Shown here: positions 35,628 to 47,802 of the stretch, one piece after another
Layout of the letters: each line of letters opens with the position of its first letter
How positions within the stretch are numbered: position 1 is the first letter of the stretch
Notes under the pieces: generated by a model
What the model was told of the DNA's origin: nothing
What the model saw: only the letters and a program-made list of their open reading frames with translations
Database searches by the model: none
Made by a program: the position numbers and the translations under genes
Assembly (NCBI GenBank): GCA_039602395.1
Contig: JBCNJP010000007.1
Location: 127,150,952-127,214,951 of the forward strand
Direction of reading: 5' to 3'
DNA: 64,000 bases
Origin: Deinandra increscens subsp. villosa
Lineage: Eukaryota; Streptophyta; Magnoliopsida; Asterales; Asteraceae

Positions 35628-35825
35628 GTTTGAAAATCAAACCGGTTCGGTTCTTAAACCGGTTTTGACCAAAATCGGTTTTGGTCAAAACCGGTTTGGG
35701 GCCAAACCGGTTCGGTTATCAAACCGGTTTTGAGTACGAAAACCCCTAACCGATGAAACCGGTTCCGGTTAGAAACCGAACCGGTTTGGGAACTCAAACC
35801 GGTTTGAACCGGTTTTGTATTTTTT
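35628..35825. repeat. AACCGGTT-rich repeat, contig 2 copy
   Basis: Same CCGGTT-rich block as at 26795-26990, lying between the CNGC4 stop codon and the divergent kinase leader. It ends in AT-rich sequence with no gene up to about 36400. Confidence 0.5.
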
Positions 35826-36700
35826 TTTAATAAATTTTATAAAAACTTAAAAAACATACTTTTTATTGAATAAAAACATAAAACATTACAAAAGTAGCTA
35901 AAGTTCACACCTAAACGATTACAAAAGTAGCATAAAATCACACCCGATTCGAAAACACTACTTCCTAAGATTTATTTGTAAACGATATTTAATCCATAAG
36001 ATGGTTTTGGATTAACTCCTTAACAATGTACTCAACTTTTATGAACAAATGATTCAGATTAAAAACTGATGATTCATCAAATCTGATCATATAACAAAGA
36101 TAACAATATAGTAGCGAGTTATAATCTGCAAATGAAAAAATAAACACATCCAAGTTTGAATACATTTTAATTGCCATTTTTGTTTGTATTCACAAATTAC
36201 TGATTTTTAGATTCTTTTGTATTTTTAGGTTGTTTCAAGGTATAAAGATGCCGGCTAAATCGAAGAAAAACAGGTCGTATATTATAATTATGAGCTATCC
36301 GGATCGGAATAGAACGGGTATAAAACTAGTTTATAATTAAAAAAAAAAAAAAAAAAAAGGATGTTTTATGTTGTCATTTTTGTGAATTGCTAACCTAAAA
36401 AGAAACCGGATGATTTCATTCTTAAAAAAACGTCTTACTCACAAAAAACTAGGGAAAGAGGAATCCAGGAGCGGCACATTTCGGTAACCCTTCGTGGCAA
36501 CAGTGGTGCCAATCAGACAATCTCCTTTGCGTCGCCTCCACAATCAACCTCCGTTCGCAGACAAGAATCATCGCAATCGCCATGTTCCTCCGCCGACAAC
36601 GGCCAGGGTCACAACTCCGACGAAGACGATTCAACAATTAAGCTGTTGAAAATGCCGGCTTGTATCCTATATTTCACAAGGATATTCTCATCTGATTTTA

Positions 36701-39700
36701 ATGGCCTTTTCTAGGTATGTGGCATATCAATTTCTCATTTAAGATCATAAAAGTTTCCATAGTTAGTTTGTAGGATTTGAGTTGTTAAATGTAATTCACC
36801 TCAACTATAAATCAGTTTGTTAACTTGAAGATCAATTATTCCAGTTTTTTAGGTATTGTTTTCAAATTAGAAAGATTCTAACATGAGTTTTTAGATATCT
36901 GTGGCCGCTAGGTTTTCTATTTCTTATGTTAATTAAGCAACATATGAAACTGAAAATATAAGAAAGACTGAGAATTGTTAAAAAGGGTCAAGGGGAGTGG
37001 TAATCCTTTGTGAGCTATTTCACCTTTTAACTATGAATATTAGATAATCACTTTGTAAATCTTGAGCAATTTACATTCCAATATCCTAGGTCAAGATGTA
37101 GAAAGCAGACATGAGTTTGGGCTTAACTAAGCAACCACTATTTGGATTTCTAAACAGATGAACAATATTTAAGTCCTACATTGTGCCTTTATTTTACCAG
37201 TGACTATTGTGGATTTATAATTTGAAAACATTGTAAGGTGGTTAAACACCGCTGATCAGAATCGAAACAGCCTCAAAACAGGTTTTGAAAACTCCTATTT
37301 TCTGCTGATATAACAGCCTGGTAACAGCCTTGTAATGACCCTGTAAACTGCTGATTAACAACCTTTGTATCAGCTGCCGACTTCCTCGACAAAGGGCTGT
37401 TCCTTCTTGATGGTGACGGACAGAAAACACGGAAAGCAGCAGCAGCGCTTTGCTGCTGTTAATCTTCTGTTTGGGAGGGCGAAAACGACTGGGAACGAAA
37501 CAAACAGGGGCTGAATATCACAGATCACACACACACAAAACTGAAATCTAAAGAACGTGATAATTTATGTGGTTCGGTCTAAACTGACCTACATCCACCC
37601 TAGCGAGTCTATTTTATTCTTTTGGGGGTGGTGACGAATTATAGTTACATATGGTTCTATTTATAGAGTGGGGATTAGGGTTAACACTCTCTAATTAGGG
37701 CCAGCTAAACTTAGGCTACAAGAAAAGTCAAATCTGCCCCAAAAAATAAACCAAGGCTAGGGCTGGCTGCCCTCAAGCCTCCATTATGCCCAACTAACAT
37801 GAGTGGTAAATTGTTCATACAATCTCACTTATTTGCCATGATAATAGAGGTGGTGTATTATTCTATGCAGGTTGTTGGCTGTTGCCAATGTTAGAAGGGT
37901 AGCACATTCCTTTCTCCCAAGCCGTAAGATCTGTTTCTCTGAAGTAAACAATCATGGAGCCCAATTGGCAGTTGGGTTTTCCCGCTCGTACTATAAACTG
38001 TATTCACAATATAATATTCACGGAAATGGCCTCGCCTGTTGTATACACCATCAAGCGAAGGGAACCCTATGGAGTTATAGACATTTTCAAAGATTTTATT
38101 TCATATCAGCAAGTACTAAAGTTTCACACCATGCTCTAATCGCATGGAGAAGGGTTTCCCAGATTTGTACCTACAGTTGGCCATCCCAACCGATGAGTAG
38201 GATTGCTTGTGCAGTTAGCTTTGCTTTGAGTAGATCACAGTTGATTGCTCCTGGTATATTAGCTATTGTATTAGGCGAGCTGGCATGCACACAAAGAACA
38301 TGGGCTGAAGCAGATGGGTTTTCTTATAAAAGCGATCTTTACACACATGCACAAGATGGGCGTGTTTACTTAACTTCATTTATGTTCTCTCTTGTAGAAG
38401 TTTTAATATTATGCTTTAGAGCAGTATATTTAGCGTTTCTGTTTGCACCATGCATAGCTATGGCTCCGTTTGCAGATTCGTTTGGCGTTGAGTTTCGTAA
38501 TAAGTGGCTCAAATGTGTCCATTACACCTTAGAAAAGGCGGGGCCTGCATTTATTAAATGGGGCCAGTGGGCTGCTTCAAGGCCTGATCTTTTTCCTAGT
38601 GATCTTTGTACAGTGCTTGCAGAACTTCAAACAAAAGCACCGGCACATAGCTATGCATACACAAAGAAAACTATTGAAAAAGCATTTGGCCGTTTATTAC
38701 CTGAAATATTTGAAAATTTTGAGGAAGAACCGGTAGCTTCCGGAAGTATAGCTCAAGTTCATCGAGCAACTTTAAGGTTTCGCCATCCCGGTCAACGTAT
38801 TAAGCCTATTCTTGTTGCTGTTAAGGTTAGACATCCAGGAGTTAGTGAAGCAATTAGAAGGGATTTTATATTACTAAATATATTTGCAAAGATGTCAGCA
38901 TTTATTCCCACTTTGAAATGGTTGAGGCTTGATGAAAGCATACAACAATTTGCTGTATTTATGATGTCTCAAGTTGATCTTTCCAGAGAGGCAGCTCATT
39001 TGAGTCGTTTTATTTACAATTTTAGAAGATGGAAAGATGTCTCATTCCCTAGGCCTCTATATCCACTGGTACATCCTGCTATTTTAGTGGAAACCTTTGA
39101 GCATGGTGAAAGTATCTTGCATTATGTGGATGAGCTGGAAGGACATGTTGGCATTAAAACGGGCCTTGCTCATATTGGGACTCATGCACTTCTAAAGATG
39201 CTTTTGGTATGTTTTCATATATTCTCTTTCTACAATTCCTTTTTTCTTTACTTGTAGGAATTAAGGAGCCAAAGATATTCTTGGATATTATTTTTTCTAG
39301 AAACCCCTGTCTAGTCGTTTTAGGTAGCGTTTGGTATGCTAGAATCAGAGAAGGAATGGAACTGTAAATTCCATTGGAAGGGATAAATATCTTTTGTTAT
39401 GTTTGATGGAATGGACTATTCTTGAATGCATGTGAGTCCTTCCATTTAGCCTTTTTTCCCCCAATTCCATAATGGAATACAATTCAACTTTATTGATGTA
39501 ATATTCATAACATAAATCTTTTTTAATAAATTTCGAAACTTTAACTACATTATCTTTTTCCAAAAATAACTAGAAAACGTATTTTTTATTATATATATTA
39601 AAAGGTCCTTGCACCGAATGTAACAACATACCAATATTAAAACTAATATTGCGTTGGGGTTTTAATGATACATGATTATGTTTAATTCGCATTATCTTTA

Positions 39701-41452
39701 TGAAAATCTGTTCATAACTTCATGAATTGATTTTTGCATTCACAATCCATTTTCTATTCCTATCTCTATAACTTAACTAAAAACACTATTTTTTAGATTT
39801 ATCTCTCATGTTTAAAAAGTGTCTTACGTCTCATTCCTTATATCTATATATCTATCCCTATTCAATTAAACAATACTTCTTTATTCCTTTTTTAATTATT
39901 TTTTCTCTTCTTGCCACTCACAAGCCTAAAATAATGGATAGGGATGGATAGTTATCATAAAAGTATAGGGAAGCACTTTCCTTTTACATCAAATTATAGG
40001 GGATAGGGAATGGGATGGAGTGGATTTTAGTGATTTTCTTTAAAATCTAGGGATAGGGAATGGGTTGAAATGCTCTAAAGTAGAGATAAATTCAACCATT
40101 GTTTTGTGAATATAGTATAAAAGCATAAAAGCTGTCCATCCCTACAGGTATCGGTCCATTGCATTACCTTGATGATTTACTTTGTCCATGCTATTCTTTT
40201 TCTAGCCAACCAATCAATATTCAAACTAAATTCTAAAAAACTCAATCCTGAACCAGACTCAAAACCCACAAAGATGTGGTTAGTGTGTTGCTTCACCATT
40301 TTCTTGCATATAAATTATCCATTCTGCTCCTAAACTTTTTTAAATTTTCATTCCCAGGTTGATAATTTTATCCATGCAGACATGCATCCAGGAAACATTC
40401 TTGTAAGAGTGACACAGGGCAAAACTTCAGATACAGGGCTGTTTAAATCAAAACCTCATGTAATATTCCTTGATGTCGGCATGACTGCTGAACTTGGCAA
40501 AAAGGATCGAGTCAATCTGATTGAGTTTTTCAAGGCTATTGCTCTTCAGAATGGCCGTGCTGCTGCCGAACACACCCTTAAATTTTCAAAACATCAAAGC
40601 TGTCCAAACCCTGCAGCTTTCATCAAGGTCAGTCGAATTCTTCTATATTTATGCCATTATCTGCATCATAAATTATGAAATAAGTAGATATTTTTGATAC
40701 TATATAGATGTTCAAGTTTTTAGAAGTGTGCAACCTTAAAAGGAGGTTATTTGTGACAGGATGTTGAGAAATCTTTTACATTATGGAGATCTGCAGAAGG
40801 TGATTCTTTGAATCCTGCAGACTGTATGCAACAGTTGCTCGAGCAAGTTAGGCGTCATAGAGTTAATATTGATGGCAATGTGTGCACTGTAATAGTAACC
40901 ACTTTGGTTTTGGAGGTAATTTCTGGCATCTTTGAATATTTCTTGAATAATTTTATTTTTTTCTAAGCTGGTTTAAATGAAAATTCTAAGCTGGTTTGAT
41001 TTGGGTGGGTTGGTGGTTTGAATTGAAATTTTCTTTTCTTTTTAAAATTGTTGTGTGTTTGAGATTTTTAAAATGATAAAAGATGGTTGAAGAATGTAAT
41101 ACATATACATAATTCCCATGTTCCAAAAATGAAAAAATAAATAAATAGAAAAGGTTAAACGGTTGGTTCCAAGCTACAAAACCATCTGCCGAACCGTGAC
41201 TGAGCCATTTAAATCTTAAACAAGCTGATTTGCTTTAGTTTAGGGGTTCAGTTGGTTTATGAACACCCTACTTGTTACATAGGTTACCAATCTTGACTAT
41301 TCATTTCACCAATTTTTTTCATTTTGGTGCAGAGTTGGCAGAGGAAGCTTGACCCTGAGTATGATGTGATGCACACATTGCAAAATCTATTATTCAAAAC
41401 AGATTTGGTGGAGGATCTATTCTATACAATTGAAGGACTCATGGCTCCATGA
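36701..41452 (+). CDS. ABC1/UbiB (aarF-domain) atypical kinase, ADCK2-like
   Basis: Five coding exons (36701-36714, 37871-39206, 40358-40627, 40760-40915, 41333-41452) give 631 residues. The first exon codes only MAFS and two bases of an Arg codon, and the splice restores MAFSRLLAVANVRR, an Arg- and Ser-rich start fitting an organelle presequence. Motifs: KxGQ signature KWGQWAASRPDLFP (Lys about 234), nucleotide loop ASGSIAQVHRA (294-304), VAVK Lys about 323, catalytic loop HADMHPGNIL (456-465) and DVG (489-491) in place of DFG. VDNFIHADMHPGNILV and VLESWQRKLDPEYDV match the animal ADCK2 branch. The family acts on isoprenoid-quinone and lipid metabolism in mitochondria or plastids; substrate here is unknown. 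Hydrophobic segments lie at about 115-140 and 175-205. Intron 1 contains retroelement-like DNA. Confidence 0.9.
37230..37860. mobile_element. probable retroelement (LTR-like) insertion in kinase intron 1
   Basis: Sequence after 37230 changes character: AACAGCCTGGTAACAGCCTT, GCAGCAGCAGCGCTTTGCTG, and the block AATTTATGTGGTTCGGTC...CTACATCCACC...CTATTTATAGAGTGG, which is typical of plant LTRs. Limits and target duplication are not resolved. The splice acceptor at 37870 follows shortly after. Confidence 0.4.
39310..40350. other. long kinase intron 2 with repeat-like content
   Basis: This 1.15-kb intron begins with GGTAGCGTTTGGTATGCTAG and later contains repeated AGGGATAGGGAATGGG-type and GGAATGGA motifs in both orientations (39355, 39480, 39990, 40050). 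That pattern suggests a MITE of the GCGTTTGG-ended class. No exon or RNA gene is seen in it. Confidence 0.4.
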
Positions 41453-41584
41453 GAAAGGTTCCATCCATTCCTCCCATACAAAAATATTCATGCCATTTTC
41501 CTGTCTACAATGTGTTTTTCATGAATAAGAAACAAAAAGAGTTCTAGACTACATGATATTATTGTCTTGTAAGAAACAATAAAC

Positions 41585-41612
41585 ACACACCCACACCCAC
41601 ACCCACACCCTC
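41585..41612. repeat. CACACC hexanucleotide microsatellite
   Basis: Four to five units of CACACC (CACACCCACACCCACACC...) lie about 130 bases past the kinase stop codon, probably within its 3' untranslated region. Confidence 0.8.
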
Positions 41613-41679
41613 GAGAGCGAAAGGGTTTTCTTTCTACCTTGATCACCTTTTGTATAACTTGTAACGTTTTCAATCCACT

Positions 41680-42145
41680 ATTCGATTTTGATCTGCCAAC
41701 GTGCATTAGTAGCAAAATGGTTGAAAATGTATCAGAAAAGAAGTAAAAGCATAATTGAGTGTAGCGTTGATGAAACACCATGATTTGACGTGATTTCATC
41801 ATCAACGCTGCACTCAATGATGTTTTTAATCCCTTTATTCGAATTTGACTTGCCAACGCTCATTAGTATCGAAATGGTTGAAAATGTATCAGAGAGGAAG
41901 TAAAAACATAATTGAGTGCAGTGTTGATGAAACATCTTGATTTGACGTGATTTCATCAACGCTGCACTCGATAACGTTTTTAATCCCCCTATTCGGATTT
42001 GATTTGCCAATGTGCTTTAGTAGCAAAATGGTTGAAAATGTATCAGAACAGAAGTAAAAACATAATTGAGTGTAGCATTGACGAAACATCATTCATCTTA
42101 ACGTGATTTCATCAATGCTGCACTCAATGATGTTTTTAGTCCCTG
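41680..42145. repeat. three tandem units of about 155 bp, each with an internal hairpin
   Basis: The landmark GGTTGAAAATGTATCAGA recurs at about 41719, 41876 and 42030. Each unit also has ATAATTGAGTGYAGYRTTGA followed within 40 bases by its inverted partner TTTCATCAACGCTGCACTCA. Units differ by a few percent. Minus-strand frames here are by-products of the repeat. The array sits just past the kinase gene. Confidence 0.85.
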
Positions 42146-42365
42146 AGGGCCGGGCTAGCTGGTTTATGGTTCCATATTCATGGGGTTGCTTTTTTTATAT
42201 ATATAAGAGTTGTTGACCAGTAAGCAAGCGGGGTAGTACGCATCAAGCATTGTACTTCATGTTGTGGCTTACATTGGTTTTTGGTAGTTGTACTTCTTCC
42301 TTCAACCTAGTACTTATTGTACTCTTCTTATGTACTACAAAAAATGTATATTTCTCGTCAATAAT

Positions 42366-42556
42366 TTTTTTTAACGGGAGGTCTCACCCAAATGGTACTC
42401 CGAGACTACCTTTACTGGGATTCCGAGTTCGAGTCTCGACGTTTAAACTGGGGAGGTTTTACCCAGTTGTGGGGTTATCTCTGGGGTGTTAGAGTGAGTT
42501 TAAGTTAGAAGTCATTGCTAGACGTGACTCATGGTGGCTTTTAAAAAAAAGTTTTT
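42366..42556 (+). mobile_element. SINE-like repeat, plus strand
   Basis: GGTCTCACCCAAATGGTACTC (A-box region) and GAGTTCGAGTCTCG (B box, about 42427) have the spacing of a polymerase III promoter. The unit ends in a run of A at 42542-42549. The body has no reading frame of interest. Confidence 0.45.
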
Positions 42557-43084
42557 TAATGTTTAGAGGTGTTTATTTTATGAAATATATATTTAGAAGT
42601 TAGAGCCATAAGAATTATTTGAACTATTTTATATCTTTTCTAATAAACAAAGGAAAGAGGACATAAAATCAAATAAAGAGAAAAAAGGTAAACAAAATAT
42701 TGATATTTAGTTTAATCTTGTTACCAAAAATGTAACCTTTTTGGTCGTTTTACTTCTCCACAAGGTAAAATAATATATTTTAAATCAATTTAAGAAGGCT
42801 AAGGTACGTTAATAACAAATAGAAACTAAGTAACAGATACCATATAACACCCATTGATATATAAATTTGTTATCAAACATGACATTAGCGTCTTTATCAA
42901 TCACTCATCATATAAAACGTGTAGTTTATACATATCTTGATCCCCGGTCAAACAAAGCAATAAAGAATGATGAAGATTCTAAGGCCACCATGGAGCCTCA
43001 TCGGTTCTGAAATCAGTCTCCATCCATGAAAGTATTAGAACATAGTTATTTGAACTTGTTTGTTTGGACGTATTATATAGAGGT

Positions 43085-43265
43085 GGGCATCTAAACGGGT
43101 TAGATAATTGACACTTGTTTAGAACCAAAACTGAACCGGTACTACAAACCGGTTTGGTTTGGGCCCAACCCGACATTTTGTTAACAGTTCGTGAATATCA
43201 TATACTGAAACCGGTTTCAGCCCGAACCGGTTCGTAAACCCGTTTATAAACCGGTTTGTAGAGTT
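43085..43265. repeat. hAT-like CCGGTT repeat remnant
   Basis: AGAGGTGGGCATCTAAACGGG starts a block rich in AACCGGTTTGG and CCGAACCGG, the same kind of sequence as at 2710 and 26795. GAGGTGGGCA resembles the terminal motif of plant hAT elements. The other end is not identified. Confidence 0.45.
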
Positions 43266-43410
43266 TGAAAAACTAGGCGTTGTATATGACCATTAGAGGT
43301 CTCCATTGACCATGTTTTTTGTTCTTCTTTTTTGGCTCATATTAATCTTATTTATCAATTATTGGTCGATAATAATTTCAGTTTTGATTTTTTCCCATAA
43401 TAATCTCATT

Positions 43411-44025
43411 TATTAACCCATTGGCTTATATTAAACCGCCGTTAACTATACACTAACCCCGTTAATATGAGGGACTGTTTTTATAATTTATTAAAATGAA
43501 GGGACTTCTAAGAGAACATGAAAATGTTTTATATAACAATCTATAAAAATGCATAACTGTAAAGCTTCAAATTAACAATATGCAAGATTTGAGTGATTGA
43601 AACTCCATCAAATGTGTTATGTTCCTGAGGAGTCCAGATTTTCAGATTATAGACCTGTGTATAGCATATTTATAGTGGAAGTAGAATCAATAAACCATTA
43701 CAAGATCAAGAAAAACACAAGTTGTTCTTCAAGGATTGAGGTTGAAGAGACCAAATTTGCATAGATATTGAGATGCTAGCATTGTAAACTCTCGCTCTCT
43801 TTCAATCTTTCAATCAGAGTCACAAAAATTAGCTGCAATCACTCAAATCTTGCATATTGTTAATTTGAAGCTTTACAAGTAATCATTTTATAGATTGTTG
43901 TATAAATAAATGTTCATGTTCTCTTAGCAGTCCCTCTATTTTAAAAAATTACATAAACAGTCTCTCACATTAACGGAGTTTAGTGTATAGTTAACGGCGG
44001 TTCAGTATAGGTCAATGGGTTAATA
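43411..44025. mobile_element. foldback element with inverted arms of about 190 bp
   Basis: TATTAACCCATTGG...ACCGCCGTTAACTATACACT at the left and AGTGTATAGTTAACGGCGGT...CAATGGGTTAATA at the right are inverted copies. The symmetry continues inward to GATTTGAGTGATTG (about 43588) and CAATCACTCAAATC (43836). The loop of about 235 bases has no gene. The outermost ends and target duplication are unclear. Confidence 0.7.
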
Positions 44026-44562
44026 ATTGCCTAATTAAATAACTATTGTTAGCAGTGGGTAGTTACCCTACGTGGCACAATCATCACCGTTGAAACCCTC
44101 TTTCTGAAATGATCTGAGCCATAGACCTTTGACAGTTTTTAGATATCAACCATTTTTGGCAGTTTTTCTTTTTTGCATTTTCTCAACTGTTATGGATCAT
44201 GGGGGTAGTGGGCACGTCCATTAATAAAAAACAGCTATCTCATGATCTAAGCTTTTTTTTTTCAAAATTGAAATCTTCAGTATTTTTGTGATTATAAAAC
44301 TGCTATGGATCATGGGTTGGTGAAAATGTTATATGCCGAAAAAGAGTTGCCCCATGATCTCTAAAGCTGCTGTGAGTTATGGATGTTGTTTGACCATTTC
44401 AACAGCTCAAATTTCTTATTCATTATTTCATAGCAGCTTATTTAATTGCTTTTCTAATTTCCTAAATAAAACAAATTAAGCATGCCAAAAAATAGAAGAG
44501 GCCGGATATTACAGACAATAATAAAAATAAAACTAAATTAAGCTAATACGAAATAAATTGTA

Positions 44563-44633
44563 CTATTGTTGCTTTATCACTGCTGTGTAGTCTTCAAAAT
44601 CCAGTGGCCGTTCCTTTTTGTATTCATATTTAC
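44563..44633 (-). other. possible terminal exon on the minus strand
   Basis: After an acceptor (TTTACACAG) the minus strand reads KYEYKKERPLDFEDYTAVIK and two Gln codons before TAG. The composition looks protein-like, but no adjoining exon could be joined confidently. It is an unproven fragment. Confidence 0.25.
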
Positions 44634-45013
44634 CTGTGTAAACAGAAGAATCATAATGTTAGTTCATTTTAAAATTACTCCTCTAAATAAGAGGTATTGC
44701 TAATTTTGACAGGGTTGCAGTTATATAACATATCAGATGCTAAAAGTTAATATATCGGTGAAGGAAGTGCAAAATAAACATGTAATGATGACAATCAAAA
44801 TTTAGTGGTCCGTATATAGCAAAACAAATTGAATCCGTTTTTTTCTCAGTTATTACAAAAAGTGAAATTTTGACAGTTTCTATTAATACTCGGTTATTCA
44901 ACTACGTGGGCAGTTTTTTAATTTTTTCCTTGATTTCAGGGCTGTAGGTACGCACTTACACACCTATAAATAGAGTTCAGTTTTGATTATAGAATCTATA
45001 TTCTCACTTTCAG

Positions 45014-45974
45014 ATGGAACATGATAAGAAATGTGTATCGGTCATATTAGCCAAGGATCAATGCCAACCAACTGAGTTTTATGATTTGCTTAATGTTTAC
45101 TCAAAGCCGAATGGGTTAAAGGTAACATACTATATTTGCTTTTTATTGCAATTTCAAAGTTTTACATTCATGTAATTTATATATTATTATTTTAGGCTAT
45201 GCTTCATTTCATAAATTTGGATATTTGAATTATACTTTCATCTATACATGCATGGTTGCTTTAATATTTTGCAGATTGGTCAAGTAGCAGAATATATACA
45301 CCCAACAGAGGTTAGGCTTTTACTGTTCTTCATAGATTTAAGACTAATTTCACTTATAAAAGCAAATAGTGTCCACAACTTTCGTGTTTCCACTTTTCAG
45401 AAATTTGAAGAGTTTGGCCCACCATTTCAAGCAAATGAAGTTGTATGATATCAAAAAATTTATGATTTATGCATAAATGTTGCATTAATTAATATTTAAT
45501 TTGTTTTAATAATTATGTAGGAAATTAAACAAAATGTAGAAGAGTTGGCAGCTTCTAGGTAATCTTAAATTTCCAAATGTACTATTTTTTTATGTTTGTT
45601 TTATATATAGTTGTTTGTGTATCAAGAAAATACTTCTATTTGCTATGTAGTAACCACACAATAATGATAACAGTAGACTCACATCAATAACAGATTAAAA
45701 CAGGAATATTGATAACGATGCATCAGACAAAAATTCAAGTTGCATACCTGACTGAAGCATCATAAAACTTAGACTTAATAGACTCTAAAGTTCCTGAATA
45801 TCAGCTGCTATTGGTCTTCCGGACTGCCACTTGGTGACTGGCTATCAAGAACTCTGCAAGATTGTCCATATACGTTATACTGGTCCAAATAATTTACAAA
45901 ACTAATTATTTTATGATTTTTCTAATGTCTTTTTTTAACTTACTAGATTGGTGTATGGTATGATGTGCCTATAA
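45014..45974 (+). CDS. unassigned micro-exon gene model
   Basis: Short in-frame exons with plausible AG acceptors: 45014-45121 (MEHDKKCVSVILAKD..., 36 codons), 45275-45310 (IGQVAEYIHPTE), 45401-45439 (KFEEFGPPFQANE), 45521-45558 (EIKQNVEELAAS), then 45947-45974 ending at TAA. The joined product would be about 82 residues, hydrophilic, with Glu/Gln-rich amphipathic character and no membrane segment. Donors after exons 2 and 3 (GTTAGG, GTTGTA) are weak. The phase kept across four tiny exons argues against chance. In another frame the last exon reads IGVWYDVPIMAKPTVEKETL, so my last junction may be wrong or the gene broken. I do not recognise the family; it could be a captured or decayed gene piece. 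Confidence 0.4.
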
Positions 45975-46029
45975 TGGCAAAGCCGACTGTTGAAAAAGAA
46001 ACATTGATGGCAGAATTTAATGAAGCTGT

Positions 46030-47270
46030 ATGAAATACTTTTTATATTTGCACATATTTTAACTACTTTAGTTAAAAAAAAATATAGGAAATATAAGTAT
46101 AGTTTAAGGAATAAATTGAAGGGTTATAATCTAGAAAATTGAAAGAAACAAAATGAAGTTTCCTTAACTGATTCACTATTAATAAGAATGAAAATAAAAC
46201 AATATTACATATTACAAATGGTAATATAGTAGAATAAATAAGAGGTAAAATAAAGAGAATGGGTTAAAAACACCACATAGGTATAGAAATGATTGCTTAC
46301 ATGTGTGGTTGGTTCTTTTGATAATTTTCGCCTTTTGCTTATGCCTGTGAGAAGGCTTATAACTTTTTCACCGCCTATCGACCTTCCCAGCACTCTGAAT
46401 ACCCTTGGTACAAATAACAACATATAAGCTATAAATAATTAAATACATATCAATTTATATAAAATTTAGTGAGGTAGTCAAAAGATTTCTTAACACGCAA
46501 CAATAATTTCATGTTTTATTCAATATAAAAACAAACCACCAGTACAATATCTTCCACATAATATGATGACTTAATCAAAGTAATACTATTAATGTTGCTT
46601 CTAGCAGCAGATATACCATAACATAAGCATATATCATTATAATTTAAACCATGGAAAGGTTCCTGAATCAGTATTATTACACCTCTCCAGTTAGCAAAGG
46701 GGAATTGATACACTTACAATGTACATAATATTCATCCCCATATAAATTACTAAACCATTTGCATCCATTCTTGTCTTCTAACCATAGGCATATTCAGATT
46801 TTCCAATTAATTTATATATATAAGATAGATCAAAACTCAGCTTCATTTTTCAAATACTAAAAACAGTCATAAATACATTAGATATAAAAATAAGACACTT
46901 CATAAACTTAACAGATTTCTCTTTACAACTCTGTACAAGCAAATTTTAAAGTGTAATATGCTATAAACATGTAAAATATTAACAGATCTAATTAAAACGT
47001 ACCTTTAAATTAAAAGTTTCCCAAATGAAAACCCTAGATCTTGAACAAGCACGTCAATTCGATAACAAATCCATCAATATCCAAACCAAAAACAATATAA
47101 GTGACCTAGGGTTTCGATCGCAGAAACCCTAAAAACCTTAAATCCAAACATAGAACATAATCAGTTCAGATACTCAACATTTATGCGATTTAGAAGCTTT
47201 TAAAACCAAATATAAATGAAAAATATGCAAAAAAACTTAAAACATGAACATTCAAGAACATCGTAACTTA
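46030..47270. other. AT-rich region, no gene established
   Basis: No exon series could be supported. Near 47020-47150, AAACCCTAGATCTTG and GCAGAAACCCTAAAAACC occur; AAACCCTA (telo-box) motifs are common at plant promoters. They hint at transcription starting around 47.0-47.5 kb on the minus strand, but no product is visible. Confidence 0.3.
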
Positions 47271-47550
47271 AATTCACCAAATCAATGTTGTATTTCGAAG
47301 ATGATGATGAAATCGACGTCGGATAGTTGAATCGTCATCATTGTTTTTGAAAACTGACACGATTTCCATGGATTGGTCGAGAAAACCGGATATGATGAAC
47401 AGTGACGAACACCGTAACTGGAATTTCACCAAATCAGTGTCGTATTTCGAAGATGATGATGAAATCGCCGCCTGATTGTTGAATTGTGTTCATCGTCTTC
47501 AAAAGCCGAATGGATTGCCATGGATTGAAGGATAAAACCCTAGATCTAAG
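47270..47550. repeat. imperfect tandem duplication of about 157 bp
   Basis: TTCACCAAATCA, GTATTTCGAAGATGATGATG and AAATCG occur at 47274-47315 and again at 47430-47470. Each is followed by a TTGAAT...CATC...TTGAAAA(C) block and CCATGGATTG. The minus strand resembles a duplicated leader or first exon but lacks a sustained frame. Confidence 0.6.
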
Positions 47551-47802
47551 TGAGAGAGAACGAGAGAAGATATTTTGTAAAATGAGTTGTGTCTTAGGGG
47601 TTTGGGGTATGTTAGCCGGTTAATCCGGAAATGGATCGGGTGGGTGGGTAATAGTATCCCATGACCCATTCTGTTTTTATAAAAAATCAAGTTTTTTTTA
47701 ATAAACCAATTTCTTTTATGTAAATAATATCCCATGACCCACTTTGTTTTTATAGAAATTTAGGTTTTTTTAATAAACCAATTTCTGTTCTTATAGTAAA
47801 TA

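Larger units (their letters stand above)
28679..37010. repeat. contig-end duplicate of 19542-28178
   Basis: The 8332 bases repeat the end of contig 1 at about 99% identity by eye, including copia integrase (28679-28870, minus), LTRs with edges at about 29580 and 30949, the LTR-like block at 31712, CNGC4 and the kinase leader. Main differences: the MITE (340 bases with its duplicated TTA) is absent, about 29 bases are extra near 28830-28858 (TTGTCACACAAGGTGGGC), and there are scattered single-base changes. It begins and ends exactly at contig limits. Confidence 0.95.
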
